From positions 8,653,001 through 8,717,000 of the forward strand of contig CM074758.1 in the NCBI GenBank assembly GCA_037355855.1: DNA of 64,000 nucleotides, given 5' to 3'. Shown here one piece after another: positions 48,947-59,594 of the stretch (positions are counted from its first letter, which is position 1; the number at the start of each line of letters is the position of its first letter). The translations under genes and the position numbers were made by a program. A model generated the notes under the pieces. It made no database searches, had not been told where the DNA came from, and saw nothing but the letters and a program-made list of their open reading frames with translations. The stretch is from Pseudo-nitzschia pungens (taxonomy: Eukaryota > Bacillariophyta > Bacillariophyceae > Bacillariales > Bacillariaceae).

Positions 48947-50529
48947 TCTCCTCGATTTCCAGGTTTCGATTCGATTTCATACGTGCGTTATTGTCGGCTT
49001 GAGAACATTCCCTCATCACACGATTTCATTATAATGATATGAAGGTCGTCAAAGAATGAAAGTAGTAACCTTACCGGCACGAGTGAAACATAGGGTTTTA
49101 CAGCAGTAGGTATTCTTATCGCACGGTAATTACGTGTTTCTGTCTTTTCAAAGTAAGATTGTTGTTAGATCCAGAACTTGCCGAGCATTAACAACAGCCC
49201 TGAAGTCAGCGGTCGTTCGTACAAACAATACGAGCACCCCAAAGCATGATGATGTCGTAATTATATTGGTAACTACGGTAATAACGGTACAAGTACGTTC
49301 GTGATGTTCCATTCATTCCATCCTTTGGTCACTAGTTTTTTTAAGGATATTTTTACTGCATCCATCATGAAGTAGACGACCAGGACGAGTACAAGTAAGC
49401 TATGTACTTTACTCGTATGAGCTCCCCGGAACAAGTTTCCGTAAGTTACGTTAACCTTAATTTCATTTCTACGAATTGAGTTTGAAGTTTTTGTTTCCTC
49501 ACGACTGACTGACTCACTCCGATCGTCCCAAAGATTCTCAAAAAGAGAAATTATTCGAGTGTTATATCCCCATCCTTAATAATAATTAATCACAAAAATC
49601 TACCAGGTTTGTTTCTAGAATGCTTCGAAATTCCCAAGAGAAGAACGGAATACATTCTTCACGAACAGGCCCAGATGGAAACGGTTCTATCTCTTGGCAT
49701 GGGTTCGAAAACAACTTGCATGCGACGTGGTACGATAAGGAACCCAGTCACTGCAGAAGAAGAGCTTCTCTCTTTCCACCAGCGTCGAGAATCGAATAAG
49801 GTTACCGTAAATTACTCATTGAACTATTGAAGGAGACGTTGTCGAAAAGATCTTCGGAGCCATTCATTCATGAACTCGGTTCACTGCCGAGGCATCCAGA
49901 TTAACGATCGGACGGTGCTGAAGAATAATGACCGGTAGTCTGTAGTCCGTGTTCCTATGATGTGTTTGCGAACTGTGAAGGATTCGGATGTTCCGAGTTA
50001 GGACTTTTTCCTGAAGTAAATGCTAATACTACGTATATCTGAATAGATCTGTGACAATTTAGGGTGCTTCTATAGTTATAGTTTGTTTGTGTTTACAGTA
50101 GTGTTGCATGAAGTCCGGATGGTTTGAGTTGTTCTGTTATGTTCATGATCGTTTTCGGGGAAGCTCTGATCATCACGAAGGTGCAAAATTATAAGTGTTG
50201 TATGTGCAAAGGGCACCGTTCGTGCTGAGAGCTTGAATACCAAACGAAAAATGGAGAGAAACTCGTCCTCGCAATTACCCGAGTCGAAACATTGTGTATA
50301 TCGTAATGTAGTCGATCTCTGGATGGTATTGCGTATGCGTATGCCTATGTATAGTGAAAAATGGCATGGCGTTTGTGTGCGGTTGCTGTGGGGAATAAGG
50401 TAGCAGGTGAATGCGGCGGAGATAGTGAAACTTGGAAGGAAGTCGAGCAGTTTCACAATATGGTTCTCAAATGCCTTAAGTGTGCGGAAGCTAGCGCGTG
50501 GAAGTCGAGGGTGGGAGCAACGGCCACTG
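48947..50529. other. Intergenic upstream of DGAT2
   Basis: No gene was recognised. GTAACCTTAC-type motifs at about 49067, 49450 and 49797 are the main recurrent feature. Confidence 0.5.
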
Positions 50530-51485
50530 TTATGAAAGAGAACCGGTTGACCCGCGTCGTTCCGAAGGTGCGGACATTTCCCAAAGGGAAGACAGGTTGC
50601 ACGATCGGTTGCATCGAGTCAGTCCTCGGCACTGGCGTTTTTGAGACCTTCGGAAACTGAAGTTTTCGTAGTCGTCGTCTTCGTCGCGATCCTCTCGGGA
50701 TCGTGTAAGGGAAGACTGCGATTGAGCGCTGTAGCTGGTGTCATCGTCGCTGCTTACATCGCTGTCTTCATCGTCGAGTGATGGCCATTGGATGGATGGA
50801 AACGCAATGGTTTCCTCAACCTGTTCGGAGGCTTTCAAGAAGTCTCCCATATCAAAAGTTCCCGAGCATGACGGGAGTGATCGTTTCAGGGGAGAAGATC
50901 GCTTTGTGGCGCCGCTACTCAGCATGCTGGTTGCGCCAAGGCAAGACATTGAAACAGACTTGAGTGTAGGTTCAAAGCCTCCGTCTTCCATAGTCTTAAC
51001 AAGAGCTTTCGTGGCAAGGTCGTTTCGTTGGATCATAGTTACGTCTACTCGGTGGCTCAATGAGAAGCGTTTTGGTGTTGCTTTTGCTGATGATTATTTT
51101 TTGTGAGGTCAGAGCGTCTAGCCTTACGTTCTTCTTCGACTTTTGTTTGACCAACGAAGTGCCGCACATTGCTCTATGATCCGTTGACGTATCAATCATA
51201 TTTTTCGCTGGAGTTGGTAAAGTTTCTGACTTGACAACTGGTTCTTGCTCGGGTACGTGGCGGTGCTTCCGATGCCATGTCGAAAAAGAGGAACGTACGA
51301 AGTTGCCAGACGGAGATGTTTTCTGTTTCTTGGGTGCCTACTTATTGAATTCAAAATGACGTACTCATTAAAAGAACAATAACAAGTGAAATAAGTACAT
51401 TTATTTAGCGCTTACATATCTGGTCGCTGGTGTTCTTCTTTGTACCACAGAAATCACAGAGCACGGCCGTAGAATCAAATAGCAT
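50530..51485 (-). CDS. Possible small gene, unknown, frame-interrupted
   Basis: Tentative. An ATG at 51485 begins MLFDSTAVLCDFCGTKKNTSD. A GTAAGC donor at 51415 and an AG acceptor at 51338 define a 78-bp intron. Exon 2 reads KKQKTSPSGNFVRSSFSTWHRK and VVKSETLPTPAKN, then SQKIIISKSNTK. A +1 step at an AAAA run near 51073 gives RFSLSHRVDVTMIQRN, TMEDGGFEPTLKS, an acidic Ser stretch (DDEDSDVSSDDDTS) and a basic Cys-containing tail to the stop at 50530. A second +1 step, in the CCC just after the acceptor, is also needed. The composition looks coding, but I know no family. A decayed gene or a chance mosaic is possible. Confidence 0.4.
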
Positions 51486-53718
51486 CAGAATGAACGACGT
51501 TAGGTTATCGTAAGGTTTACGGTATGCACTACGAGTATTCTCTATTCTTAGTCATTAACTAACTCTATGTATCGCATCGCGTTCAGTAGACTAACGGTAG
51601 ACGAAAGTAATCCACTCATGGAACAGGTTCTTTCTGCCTCGAAGGATCTTGAGAAGTATGTGAAGTTCTGTAACTTATATCAATATTCTTTTTTGATTGG
51701 TTCATCGAAAATTTTGAGTTTGTCATTAAAGTTTCTAATTTGTTCCCAGAATATCTAAGCTGAAGCGAAGTGCGACACATCGTAGATTCTTGTAGATGCG
51801 ACTACGAGGGGTTTTCAAAGAACAATTCATATGTCATGGAGCTGGTTCCGCGACTTGATATTTGAATTCGATCGTGTCCAGAGAAAGATGGTTTTGTAGG
51901 GATTTTGTAGTGGTAGCAGTGATGCATTTTCTGTCAAGTTAGTAATCTATGTTTTGATGGGTCACCCATCAACAAACAAACCACGTGTGCGTACTCGTAC
52001 AGCAACATGTTCTGTAACAATCAATCAGAGGGTTTGCAACACGAAATGAACTTTCAACCTCTTTCGAATTCCTTCGCATGTTGATGTAACTCCCCTCAAT
52101 CAAATACAGTAAGGAACCTTAACTAAAGTTGTCCTTTCTACAACTATTTTGCACTTGAAGGGCTGTTCGAATATTGTTACTTCGCCGAGTTTTACCGAGG
52201 TTTTGACTCGATTTCGTAGTCAGTCGTGTCTTGTTTGATGGGTCACTCAAAATAAAGGTGTTCTGGTCGCGAAATTATCATCTTCTACAGTAATGATCCT
52301 ATGATCCTATTTCATCATGACAGTTTGTTTGTACCAGCATATATCGTGTTTCATGGATTGACGAATTCGTTTTACTTACTCATTCTGTTGATCACTGGTA
52401 CACGTGCAGTCCACTCTGTCGACGTTATGCTTTCCACTAAGATTATTCATTCGTCCTTTGCGTTCACAATGATTGTCCGCGGATCGGTCCTTTCATCATC
52501 GCAGAATGAAATTACAAGCACTCCTATTGGATTTTTAAAAAGTTCGGTTATGACTGACTCACGGATCGATGGAATGATTCTTCGAGTTCGTTGATTGCTG
52601 GCACATCCCGTCGTCTTGGATCGTTTATCATGAAAGGAACTCAATTATGAATGCGAATAGTACCGTAGTTGCGTCTCCGGATTTTTGAGATTGAAGCCCT
52701 ACGTCATGATTTTCGATCTCAATCGTGTTGTTTATTCTTATCACGGTTAATGGATCAACGGAATGATTCTTCGAGTTCGTTGATTGCTGGTACGGATCGC
52801 CATAAGAAATTGTTCTTTGAAGAGCAACCAGAACAATTGTCCACGCCCGAATGAGTTGGCCCTGTCATTGCTTTCCTCACACTTGTATTTCATGGATAGA
52901 TGGATAGATCATTGTTATGGATTGATTGACATTGATGAGATGATCGATTCCTTCAGATTGGTGATTGGTGGTACACTCCGCAATTTAACCTTGTTCGTCA
53001 GCGGTCCTGTCTTCCCCACGATATCACACCGCGTTTGGACCAGGAGACAAAGTTACGCTTGTAAAAAATGATGGAACAACGAGCAAATCGAGTGAATCAA
53101 TCGTAACAAGATCGAATGAATGAGAATCGAATGGAATGAACCAGTCAATCAACATCAATCAACTATTTCAATTATATCAGGGAGCTTATCGTTATCTCAT
53201 TGTACCGTTCACTAATATGTATGAACCGTTGATGAATGAGGGGAATGCGGATGGGCCTTGGAAGGGGAAACGAATACGAACTATGGTCTCATAATGCAAT
53301 ATGATGACAGGACACAAATACACACAACATACGGTACTGATACTGCAGTAGCTACAAACAAGAAGAACGACCATGGTTGTACGATGGTTATCTACAGTGC
53401 CCTAAATCGAACAAATCTGCTCCTCCCTGGCTTTTGGAAATCCCGTTCAATCAACTCTTACCGTTGCGGGATCAAGTCCATGGTAGAAATGGGTTTGAAT
53501 TTTAGCGCTTCCAGGAGGCTCGAAACGCCATCGATACACTACATATCTAACGGCAGCCGACGGGAAACAACAAAAAACAGCACGAGATCCAATCCCCTCG
53601 GGGAAAGAAATTGAAGGCTGTTGTCGTTTTAGTTGTCGTCGTAGTTGTTGTCGTTGTTGTTGACAAAATCTGTAGTGTGTAGCTTCCGACCACACGGGTG
53701 TCTCGTGTGGCAAACGAC
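51486..53718. other. Intergenic with diverged tandem repeat
   Basis: No gene supported. 52300-53010 is a decayed tandem array (see separate entry). The rest is AT-rich, with a GGTACGGT patch at about 53320-53335. Confidence 0.5.
52300..53010. repeat. Diverged tandem repeat, period about 185-200 bp
   Basis: A segment ending TTGATTGCTGGTAC or a close variant recurs at about 52389, 52592, 52779 and 52962. Copies two and three share an exact block of about 29 bases beginning AATGATTCTTCGAG. The first and fourth copies are more diverged but keep a TTTCATGGAT string at a similar offset. It looks like an old satellite-like duplication. Confidence 0.55.
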
Positions 53719-55767
53719 CTAGTGCCGCGCCATCGATGCCGATGCGTCCGTAGCAATGCGTGCCATCCACGAGTCATGCGCCGACGTCGTTTTGCTGCCA
53801 AAAGAAGAATCCGTAGTGCGGTAGTAGTAGTAATTCTCGATCCACACGCTGTCCCGCATTACCACCGAACTCGTGCTCGTGCTCGCAGCGTCGTTGTCAC
53901 CGTCGTCACCGTTGTCGTCGTCCCGCATCCACTGCAGGTGGGCATGGGTCCGATTGGGCGCAAACAAGACGCCGAATCCGTATTCGTCATTGTCCCGCTT
54001 GGCGACCCATTTTTCCGGCCAGAACGGATTGATGTAGCGTGAGTGGCCCTCCCGGTTTCCTCCCGCGCCGAGGGTCCAAAAGATCGGCGCGGCACCGTCG
54101 AGAGCCACGCTTCCGTCGGGTTTCAGGGCCTTGGTCCGGAGATAGGCGTGGTCGTGGCCCGAAACCACCAGGTTGACCCCGTGTTTCTGAAAGACCTCCC
54201 GCAGGCCGGATTCCTTCATGACGGTCGGATTGAGCTCGTGGACGTGGTTGAGAAAGGTGGTGTACAGGGGAGTGTGGAAGACCACCACCAGCCACGGCGT
54301 CAGGTCCCGATCGACCGACGGGAGCGCCGTCTCCTCCAGCCACTTCCTCTGGCGCGATCCTTCCTCCAGGGACGTGTAGGAATTCAAAAAAATCGCGTGC
54401 ACCAATCCCTGTCGGTAGGAATAATAGGCGTTCCCGTAGTCGTAGTGTCCCTCCAGGAATTCGCTGGGCGTCGTGCAATAATGGGTCCGGACGTAGTCCT
54501 CCGACGGGGGCACCATGATCGGGTCGGCGATCCGGTTCGGGTTCCGAAAGTAGGACTCGTACGGAACAAAGGTCCGGCGCGTGCGCTTGTCGCACTCGAT
54601 CTCGTGGTTGCCCGGGACGGACGCAAAGGGAATCTCTCTCAGCAGGGGTTCCGCCAGGTCCAGCCAGGAATCCCACCGGTGGGGATCGCCGTCGGAATAC
54701 GACAGGTCTCCGGCAATAAAGAGATTGGTGACCCTGCGATCGTCGTTTTCGTTGTCGTTTTCGTCGTTGCCGTCGTTTCGGTGGAAGCGATTGCTTCCCC
54801 TGGCGGCACCGAGAATCCGGGCCATGGTCCGCGTCGAGTTTTTGGTTTGTCCCAGGTCTCCCACCAGGGCAATGGCCGTGGGTTGACCGTACAACGGCGG
54901 GGTGACGAACTCGTAGACGGGAGTCTTTCCCTCGACCTTCCATTCTCGTCGGGTGGATCCGGGGGTTGCATCCTCGTCCGCGGGATCCTTCGTTTTCGTT
55001 CCCCGCAGGGAGGAGGAAAACCCGCCTTCGTCGGGGTCTTCGTCCCGATCGCTATCGAGGACAAGGGCGGTCCGCGGGGTTGCGCCCTTGGAATCGACCC
55101 GGATGCGGTACCAATACAGCTCTCGTCCGGCCTTGAGATCCCTGAGCAGGACGTGGTGAATGAGTTCGCTTCGGTAGTCCTCTCCGCTTTCGGGGTTGCT
55201 GTAATTGAACCGAAGGACGGTGTAGTCCGGGTGGATGGTTGGTTGATCATGATCATGATCATGATCATCATTGCCATCATCGTCGTCGTCGTAATGAATC
55301 ACAATGCTGCCCTCCTGGGTGTCTCCCCGGCCGTACGTCACCGTGGTCACGAGGGCAGCTCGTGGGAACGACTTTGGATTCCTCCTTGCCGCCGCCGCCG
55401 CCGTTGCCACGCTGCCCCCGGTGAGGTTCGCGTTAATGGTGAAACTGACCGTGGCATTGAACGATCCGGATTCGGGATCGATGTCGCTCGACGGGCTGAG
55501 GTGGATCTTTCGGGGTTGGAACCGGTATTCGGTGTAGGGGGATTCGAAGTGAGTCTCGTACAGATTGCCGGGTTCGAATTGTTCGTACATGACCGATTGG
55601 TTCAGGGGCAGCGGAGAATCCGACTCGAGAGACGGCGACAACGACAACGACGACGTCGATGCCAGGAGGTTGGTGAGCAACACCGCCCAGAGCGTGCAAC
55701 CGATTGCGATGGCAACGGCGGTGATCGTCTGCGAACGGAGGTTGGGTTGGGAGTCGGCGGAATTCAT
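53719..55767 (-). CDS. Membrane-anchored purple acid phosphatase / metallophosphoesterase
   Basis: A binuclear-metal phosphatase releasing phosphate from organic esters, probably at the cell surface or in a vacuole. The start is 55767 (MNSADSQPNLRS), giving 682 residues. A hydrophobic anchor at about 17-37 (VAIAIGCTLWAVLLTNLLA) makes it type II or secreted. An N-terminal Fn3-like region with Asn-glycosylation sites (NQS, NAT, NLT) includes YWYRIRV. The five metal motifs are intact: GDLG (about 302), GDLSYSDG (about 352), GNHE (about 384), VVFHTPLY (about 492) and GHDHAY (about 536). The C-terminal region (WTLGAGGNREG) is also typical. Low-complexity Asp/His and Asn/Asp inserts (DHDHDH at about 55245-55270) interrupt loops. 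No intron is needed. Confidence 0.93.
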   Translation of the reverse strand: MNSADSQPNLRSQTITAVAIAIGCTLWAVLLTNLLASTSSLSLSPSLESDSPLPLNQSVMYEQFEPGNLYETHFESPYTEYRFQPRKIHLSPSSDIDPESGSFNATVSFTINANLTGGSVATAAAAARRNPKSFPRAALVTTVTYGRGDTQEGSIVIHYDDDDDGNDDHDHDHDQPTIHPDYTVLRFNYSNPESGEDYRSELIHHVLLRDLKAGRELYWYRIRVDSKGATPRTALVLDSDRDEDPDEGGFSSSLRGTKTKDPADEDATPGSTRREWKVEGKTPVYEFVTPPLYGQPTAIALVGDLGQTKNSTRTMARILGAARGSNRFHRNDGNDENDNENDDRRVTNLFIAGDLSYSDGDPHRWDSWLDLAEPLLREIPFASVPGNHEIECDKRTRRTFVPYESYFRNPNRIADPIMVPPSEDYVRTHYCTTPSEFLEGHYDYGNAYYSYRQGLVHAIFLNSYTSLEEGSRQRKWLEETALPSVDRDLTPWLVVVFHTPLYTTFLNHVHELNPTVMKESGLREVFQKHGVNLVVSGHDHAYLRTKALKPDGSVALDGAAPIFWTLGAGGNREGHSRYINPFWPEKWVAKRDNDEYGFGVLFAPNRTHAHLQWMRDDDNGDDGDNDAASTSTSSVVMRDSVWIENYYYYRTTDSSFGSKTTSAHDSWMARIATDASASMARH

Positions 55768-57862
55768 CGTTCGACAACGGTACTGTATTATGCAACACAA
55801 CACAAAAAAAATGCTGCGTTTGGTCCTCCGATGGTGGTGAATAATGCAAAGCTTTGATGATCGTACACGTACGAAGATGGCGAGTCTTGCGATCGAGAGA
55901 CCGATTGGGGTTGTGAAAAGAAAAAAAGTACCGGACCGGACCGGTAATTACCGTAACCTTACCGGAAGGAATGAATTTGGTTGACTTCTGCAAAGATTTG
56001 GAAGTATTCTCTGTTTTGATTACGAAGTAAGATCTTTTAACTTTAACCTACCTCACTGTATTTTTTTTGATGGAATGAGGTAACCTTGTGAACAAAGCGG
56101 AAAAGAACTTCGGAACTTCGAAAACTTTCTCAAACTTGCGTCTCGTACACGTAAGTTACCGGTACAAGAAGGAAGGGTAAGGTTTACATACCGGTACGTA
56201 CCGGTACGTTGGTTTAACTCACGAACGGCGATTGGTAAGAATCTTACGACGCATTGTGCTTCTTTCCGTAATCTTACCGGTACGTTTCTTACCGTAAGCC
56301 TTAAGGTTAAGGTTTACTGTATTGACTGAATGACATGATGATTGATGGTTTTGACCCCTGGTGTCAACAACACAACGGAATTTTTGTTCGATCGAATCGA
56401 ATCCAATGGAATCCTCTGAATCTCAATCCATCGGATATTCTTTCACAAAAAAAAATACGAAGTAATAGCCGAGCAAGAAGTTGAATTTCGAAGAATCGAA
56501 ATCGACAAGCATGAATCGAAGTCGTCGAAAGGAATGAATCCATTCATCGAATCATCAACAATCAAAGAAGAATAAAAAAGAATCTGAATAGGCACTCGTA
56601 GAGATAGACTTCATTCAACCAAGCCGAAGTACTAGTAGTAGTATGAAGAATACCCGACGCATGCTCGTACTATTTCCTTAACTTCTTCGTACTACTAGTA
56701 GTAGTACTACTACTACTAGTTGTACACAAAGAACCCACCACCATCGAAGGGAAGAACTCCTCACTTCCTAGTGCCTGCCTCTTCTTCTTGCTTGTGGTCT
56801 ACTCTGCCTTCTGTGGTGACAAGCAAGTATTGCTACTACAAGAAGTAATAGAAGTTGTACTACGACTACTAGTACTAAGTTGCTTTCCCGCCTGCTGTTT
56901 CTGGGTGGTGACAAAATGGATTGCAGCGTTTTTCCAAAACTTCTTTCAGGGGTTGAGCTTCGTGGTGATGGTGCTGCCACCATCTTTTGCTGGCAGGCAA
57001 CCTCCGGCCTGGACATTGGTGCATATCTGCTCGTCCTCTTTCATCAAGGAGGAATTGTTGCTGTGCTGTGCTGTGCTGTGCTTTGTCGTCGGTTGTCTTA
57101 TCGGTGACTGCTGGTGGCTGGTTTCACTACCAATATACTACTACTACTACTAGTACTAGTAGTACCAGTAATACTACTGCTGTTCGTGACCAGATGTTCT
57201 TGTTGTTCGAAACCAAAGGGTGATGCGTCCCCCCAGTTGTATGTGCAGTACTACTTCTACTAGCTGATCCCTGGTAGTAGTAGAACAAGCCCACTGGGAC
57301 TCGTAAAGACAACCACCAAAAACACGGGGTAGTTCATGAACAAAATCATACACATTAGTACTACCGGTAGTACCTCCTCGTCATTGGATTTCGATCGAAT
57401 CCACCACGTGCCCAGCAAACGCGACAACAAGTGGTGTTGTGCCTTGACTGGATGGTATCCACTCCCCCTGGGACTCGGGAGGTTGTACGAAGGGCGACGA
57501 GACCCTTCCATTGCTGGTTGCAGTGCGGCACAATCTTTCATTCCCGAGACAACCACGATCCTAGGCGGGACGGCAATTTTCGTCGAAAGACAGTGTCTAT
57601 AGTATGCAGTTTACAGTGTATCTTCGGTTGCTTGTGTGTGCCTGTGTGCGTGCCCACTCGGGCCTCCGTGTCGTTCGGATCGGTTCTGCCAATCGTACTC
57701 GTTCCGATGCTTCGACGACATCTTGAAACCTCTGCGATTCGTCAGAATTTGGGGCTGTTCGAAGCTCCCGCACTGCGTCTATCGGTACGGTATGTTGCAT
57801 TGCACTTGAATTGCACTTGAATTTACCCGGGTGGGTTCGCGCGCCCCCGCCGGTGCGGATGG
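55768..57862. other. Intergenic with motif-dense and CTAGTAGTA-rich parts
   Basis: 55940-56320 is among the densest GTAAGGTTA / TAACCTTAC patches, mixed with ACCGGTAC. 56627-57380 is a CTAGTAGTA-rich island. No gene is supported; the open frames here are short and unlike any family. Confidence 0.6.
56627..57380. repeat. CTAGTAGTA-rich island
   Basis: Clusters at about 56628-56643, 56688-56720, 56820-56880, 57127-57180 and 57240-57370 have the same ACTAGTAGTAGTAC composition as the 39.7-40.5 kb island. A GCTGT run lies at 57061-57085. Confidence 0.6.
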
Positions 57863-58507
57863 TTATCCCGACACCATGCGCTCGGCGCACCGACTCAGCC
57901 AGACGCAACCGAATCCCAGCGCCGCCAGGTTCAAAAGCGTCGAGATTCCGTGGAGCATCCCAAAGGTCTTGGAGAGTGCCTTCAGTTGCGGATCGCTGGC
58001 CTTTTGCGGATCGTCGGGCCGCAGCTTGCCGATTTCGTGTCCCGTCCCCAATCGTTTCTCGACGGCGTGCCTCTGGTACATGACCCGGGTCGTCGCCGGC
58101 TCGAAATAGAACAGGTTCAGGAGGACGGTGGCCAGGATGGCAATCAACGAGTGGGGGAGCCCACCCGATGCGCCCACCACTGCACGGCTCGTGGCAATGG
58201 CCAACACAATGGCTCCCGCCGAGAACGCAAAGTAGGCCGGAAACAATTTCGATTGGAGCCGTCCGAAGGTGTGCCTCGGCAGGGTTTGGAACATGATGAT
58301 TCCGGCGATGAAGCTGACCCACACGCTGCAACCGAACCACGAGGAAACCGCCAGGAGATGGAGCAGCACGACCCAATGGCTGCTGCTTTCTGCGCCCGCG
58401 CCGGACAGCGACGAGGTCCAGGTGCACGCACCCAGCACGGCCACCAATACCAGCGCACGGACGATCTGCCTGCTGCCGATGGGTGCGGTTGCGGATACGT
58501 CGGACAT
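57863..58507 (-). CDS. TMEM205-like (DUF4149) four-helix membrane protein
   Basis: The start at 58507 (MSDVSATAPIG) gives 214 residues in one exon. It has four hydrophobic helices: IVRALVLVAVLGACTW, then SHWVVLLHLLAVSSWFGCSVWVSFIAGIIMF, LFPAYFAFSAGAIVLAIATS, LIAILATVLLNLFYF, and a last segment HGISTLLNLAALGFGCVWL. The pattern of a HLLAVSSWFG helix, TFGRLQSKLFPAYF loop and LFYFEPATTRVMYQRH matches TMEM205, an ER/Golgi-type membrane protein family of unclear mechanism (cisplatin resistance in human cells). The conserved basic loop (MYQRHAVEKRLGTGHE) is present. Confidence 0.85.
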   Translation of the reverse strand: MSDVSATAPIGSRQIVRALVLVAVLGACTWTSSLSGAGAESSSHWVVLLHLLAVSSWFGCSVWVSFIAGIIMFQTLPRHTFGRLQSKLFPAYFAFSAGAIVLAIATSRAVVGASGGLPHSLIAILATVLLNLFYFEPATTRVMYQRHAVEKRLGTGHEIGKLRPDDPQKASDPQLKALSKTFGMLHGISTLLNLAALGFGCVWLSRCAERMVSG

Positions 58508-59594
58508 GATGATGATGGTATGAGCGGATTGTTGTTCTTTTCGATAGATCGGATCGTGTAACCTGGGACAACGTGCACAAAATCCGTGCTTGTCTGTTGT
58601 GGGGACAATACTGTTATCGCGGTCAATACTCTCTTTCACACTTGCAAATCATCACAGATGGGAGACGTAAGATTTACCACGGTATGGATTTGCAATGGAT
58701 TGAGATTGATTGAGATGATAGTTTTGTTGATTGAGTCATTCATACATTCCCCATTGTTTTTGAGTCGCAGGGGACAAAAAGTATCAGTGACTCATTGCAT
58801 GCGGGTAAGATTACGGTAAACCTTATGATTTTTTCCGCGCAATTCCCGTATCTTTGACTACCACGACTCATCAGATCCACCAGAATCCTGGTCTCGATTC
58901 CAGGGTGAACGAACAAATCCCAAATCTCTCAAAACAATCAATTGGCACTTGAGGGGTGAGTGGAGTTGTGGTCCTTAATTTTTTTATGTTTTTATGGTTA
59001 TATTTACTGGTTGTGTATGGTTATGCGTACCTATATTGAACTTAAAATCAACAAATACCATTGCCAAAAACACAAAAAAAGTCTAAAACCACAACCATTC
59101 GCGGGGTAAGATTTAGTACAGCGATGATTCTTGCCAAGTCTACAGTTAAAAACAGCGAAAAGTCAGTTTTTAACTTTCCCCCCTCTCTCACACTCTCTCT
59201 ACTAACGAAGTAAGAGCTCCATTGTGACGGAGGTGATAAATACTCACAACTCCACTAATTCATCCAACATTCCAATCAAAAGCATTCTCTTCGTGTTCGC
59301 GATGAATCCGTACCGAAAGAGAAATCCAGACTGTGCAAGGGTAGCTCGTGATAGAAAGCGTCGGGAGCTTGGGTTGGGCATCAGCATTTTGAGAAGGAAA
59401 GGAAGGTGTGAGACTCACCCTGAACAGCGCCTACCCTGGGTAGTATCGGTGAATAGTGAATACTACTAGTACGAAGTACTACTACAGAATACTGCGTGAA
59501 CTACGTGTAGTTTCTCACGAAGAACCGGAACGCGCAAAATTGAGTTTCGAACTATCACGCTTTTAGTTTTGGAGTTCTCCGGTGATTCGTTCTA
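58508..59594. other. Intergenic, TMEM205-like to RING-CH gene
   Basis: GTAAGATTACGG and GTAAACCTTA occur at about 58804-58825. A TACTACTAGTACGAAGTAC block lies at about 59460-59482. No gene recognised. Confidence 0.6.

Noticed and set aside
54043..55857. 604-codon frame on the + strand
   Set aside because: Antisense to the purple acid phosphatase; low-complexity Val/Gly sequence with no family features.
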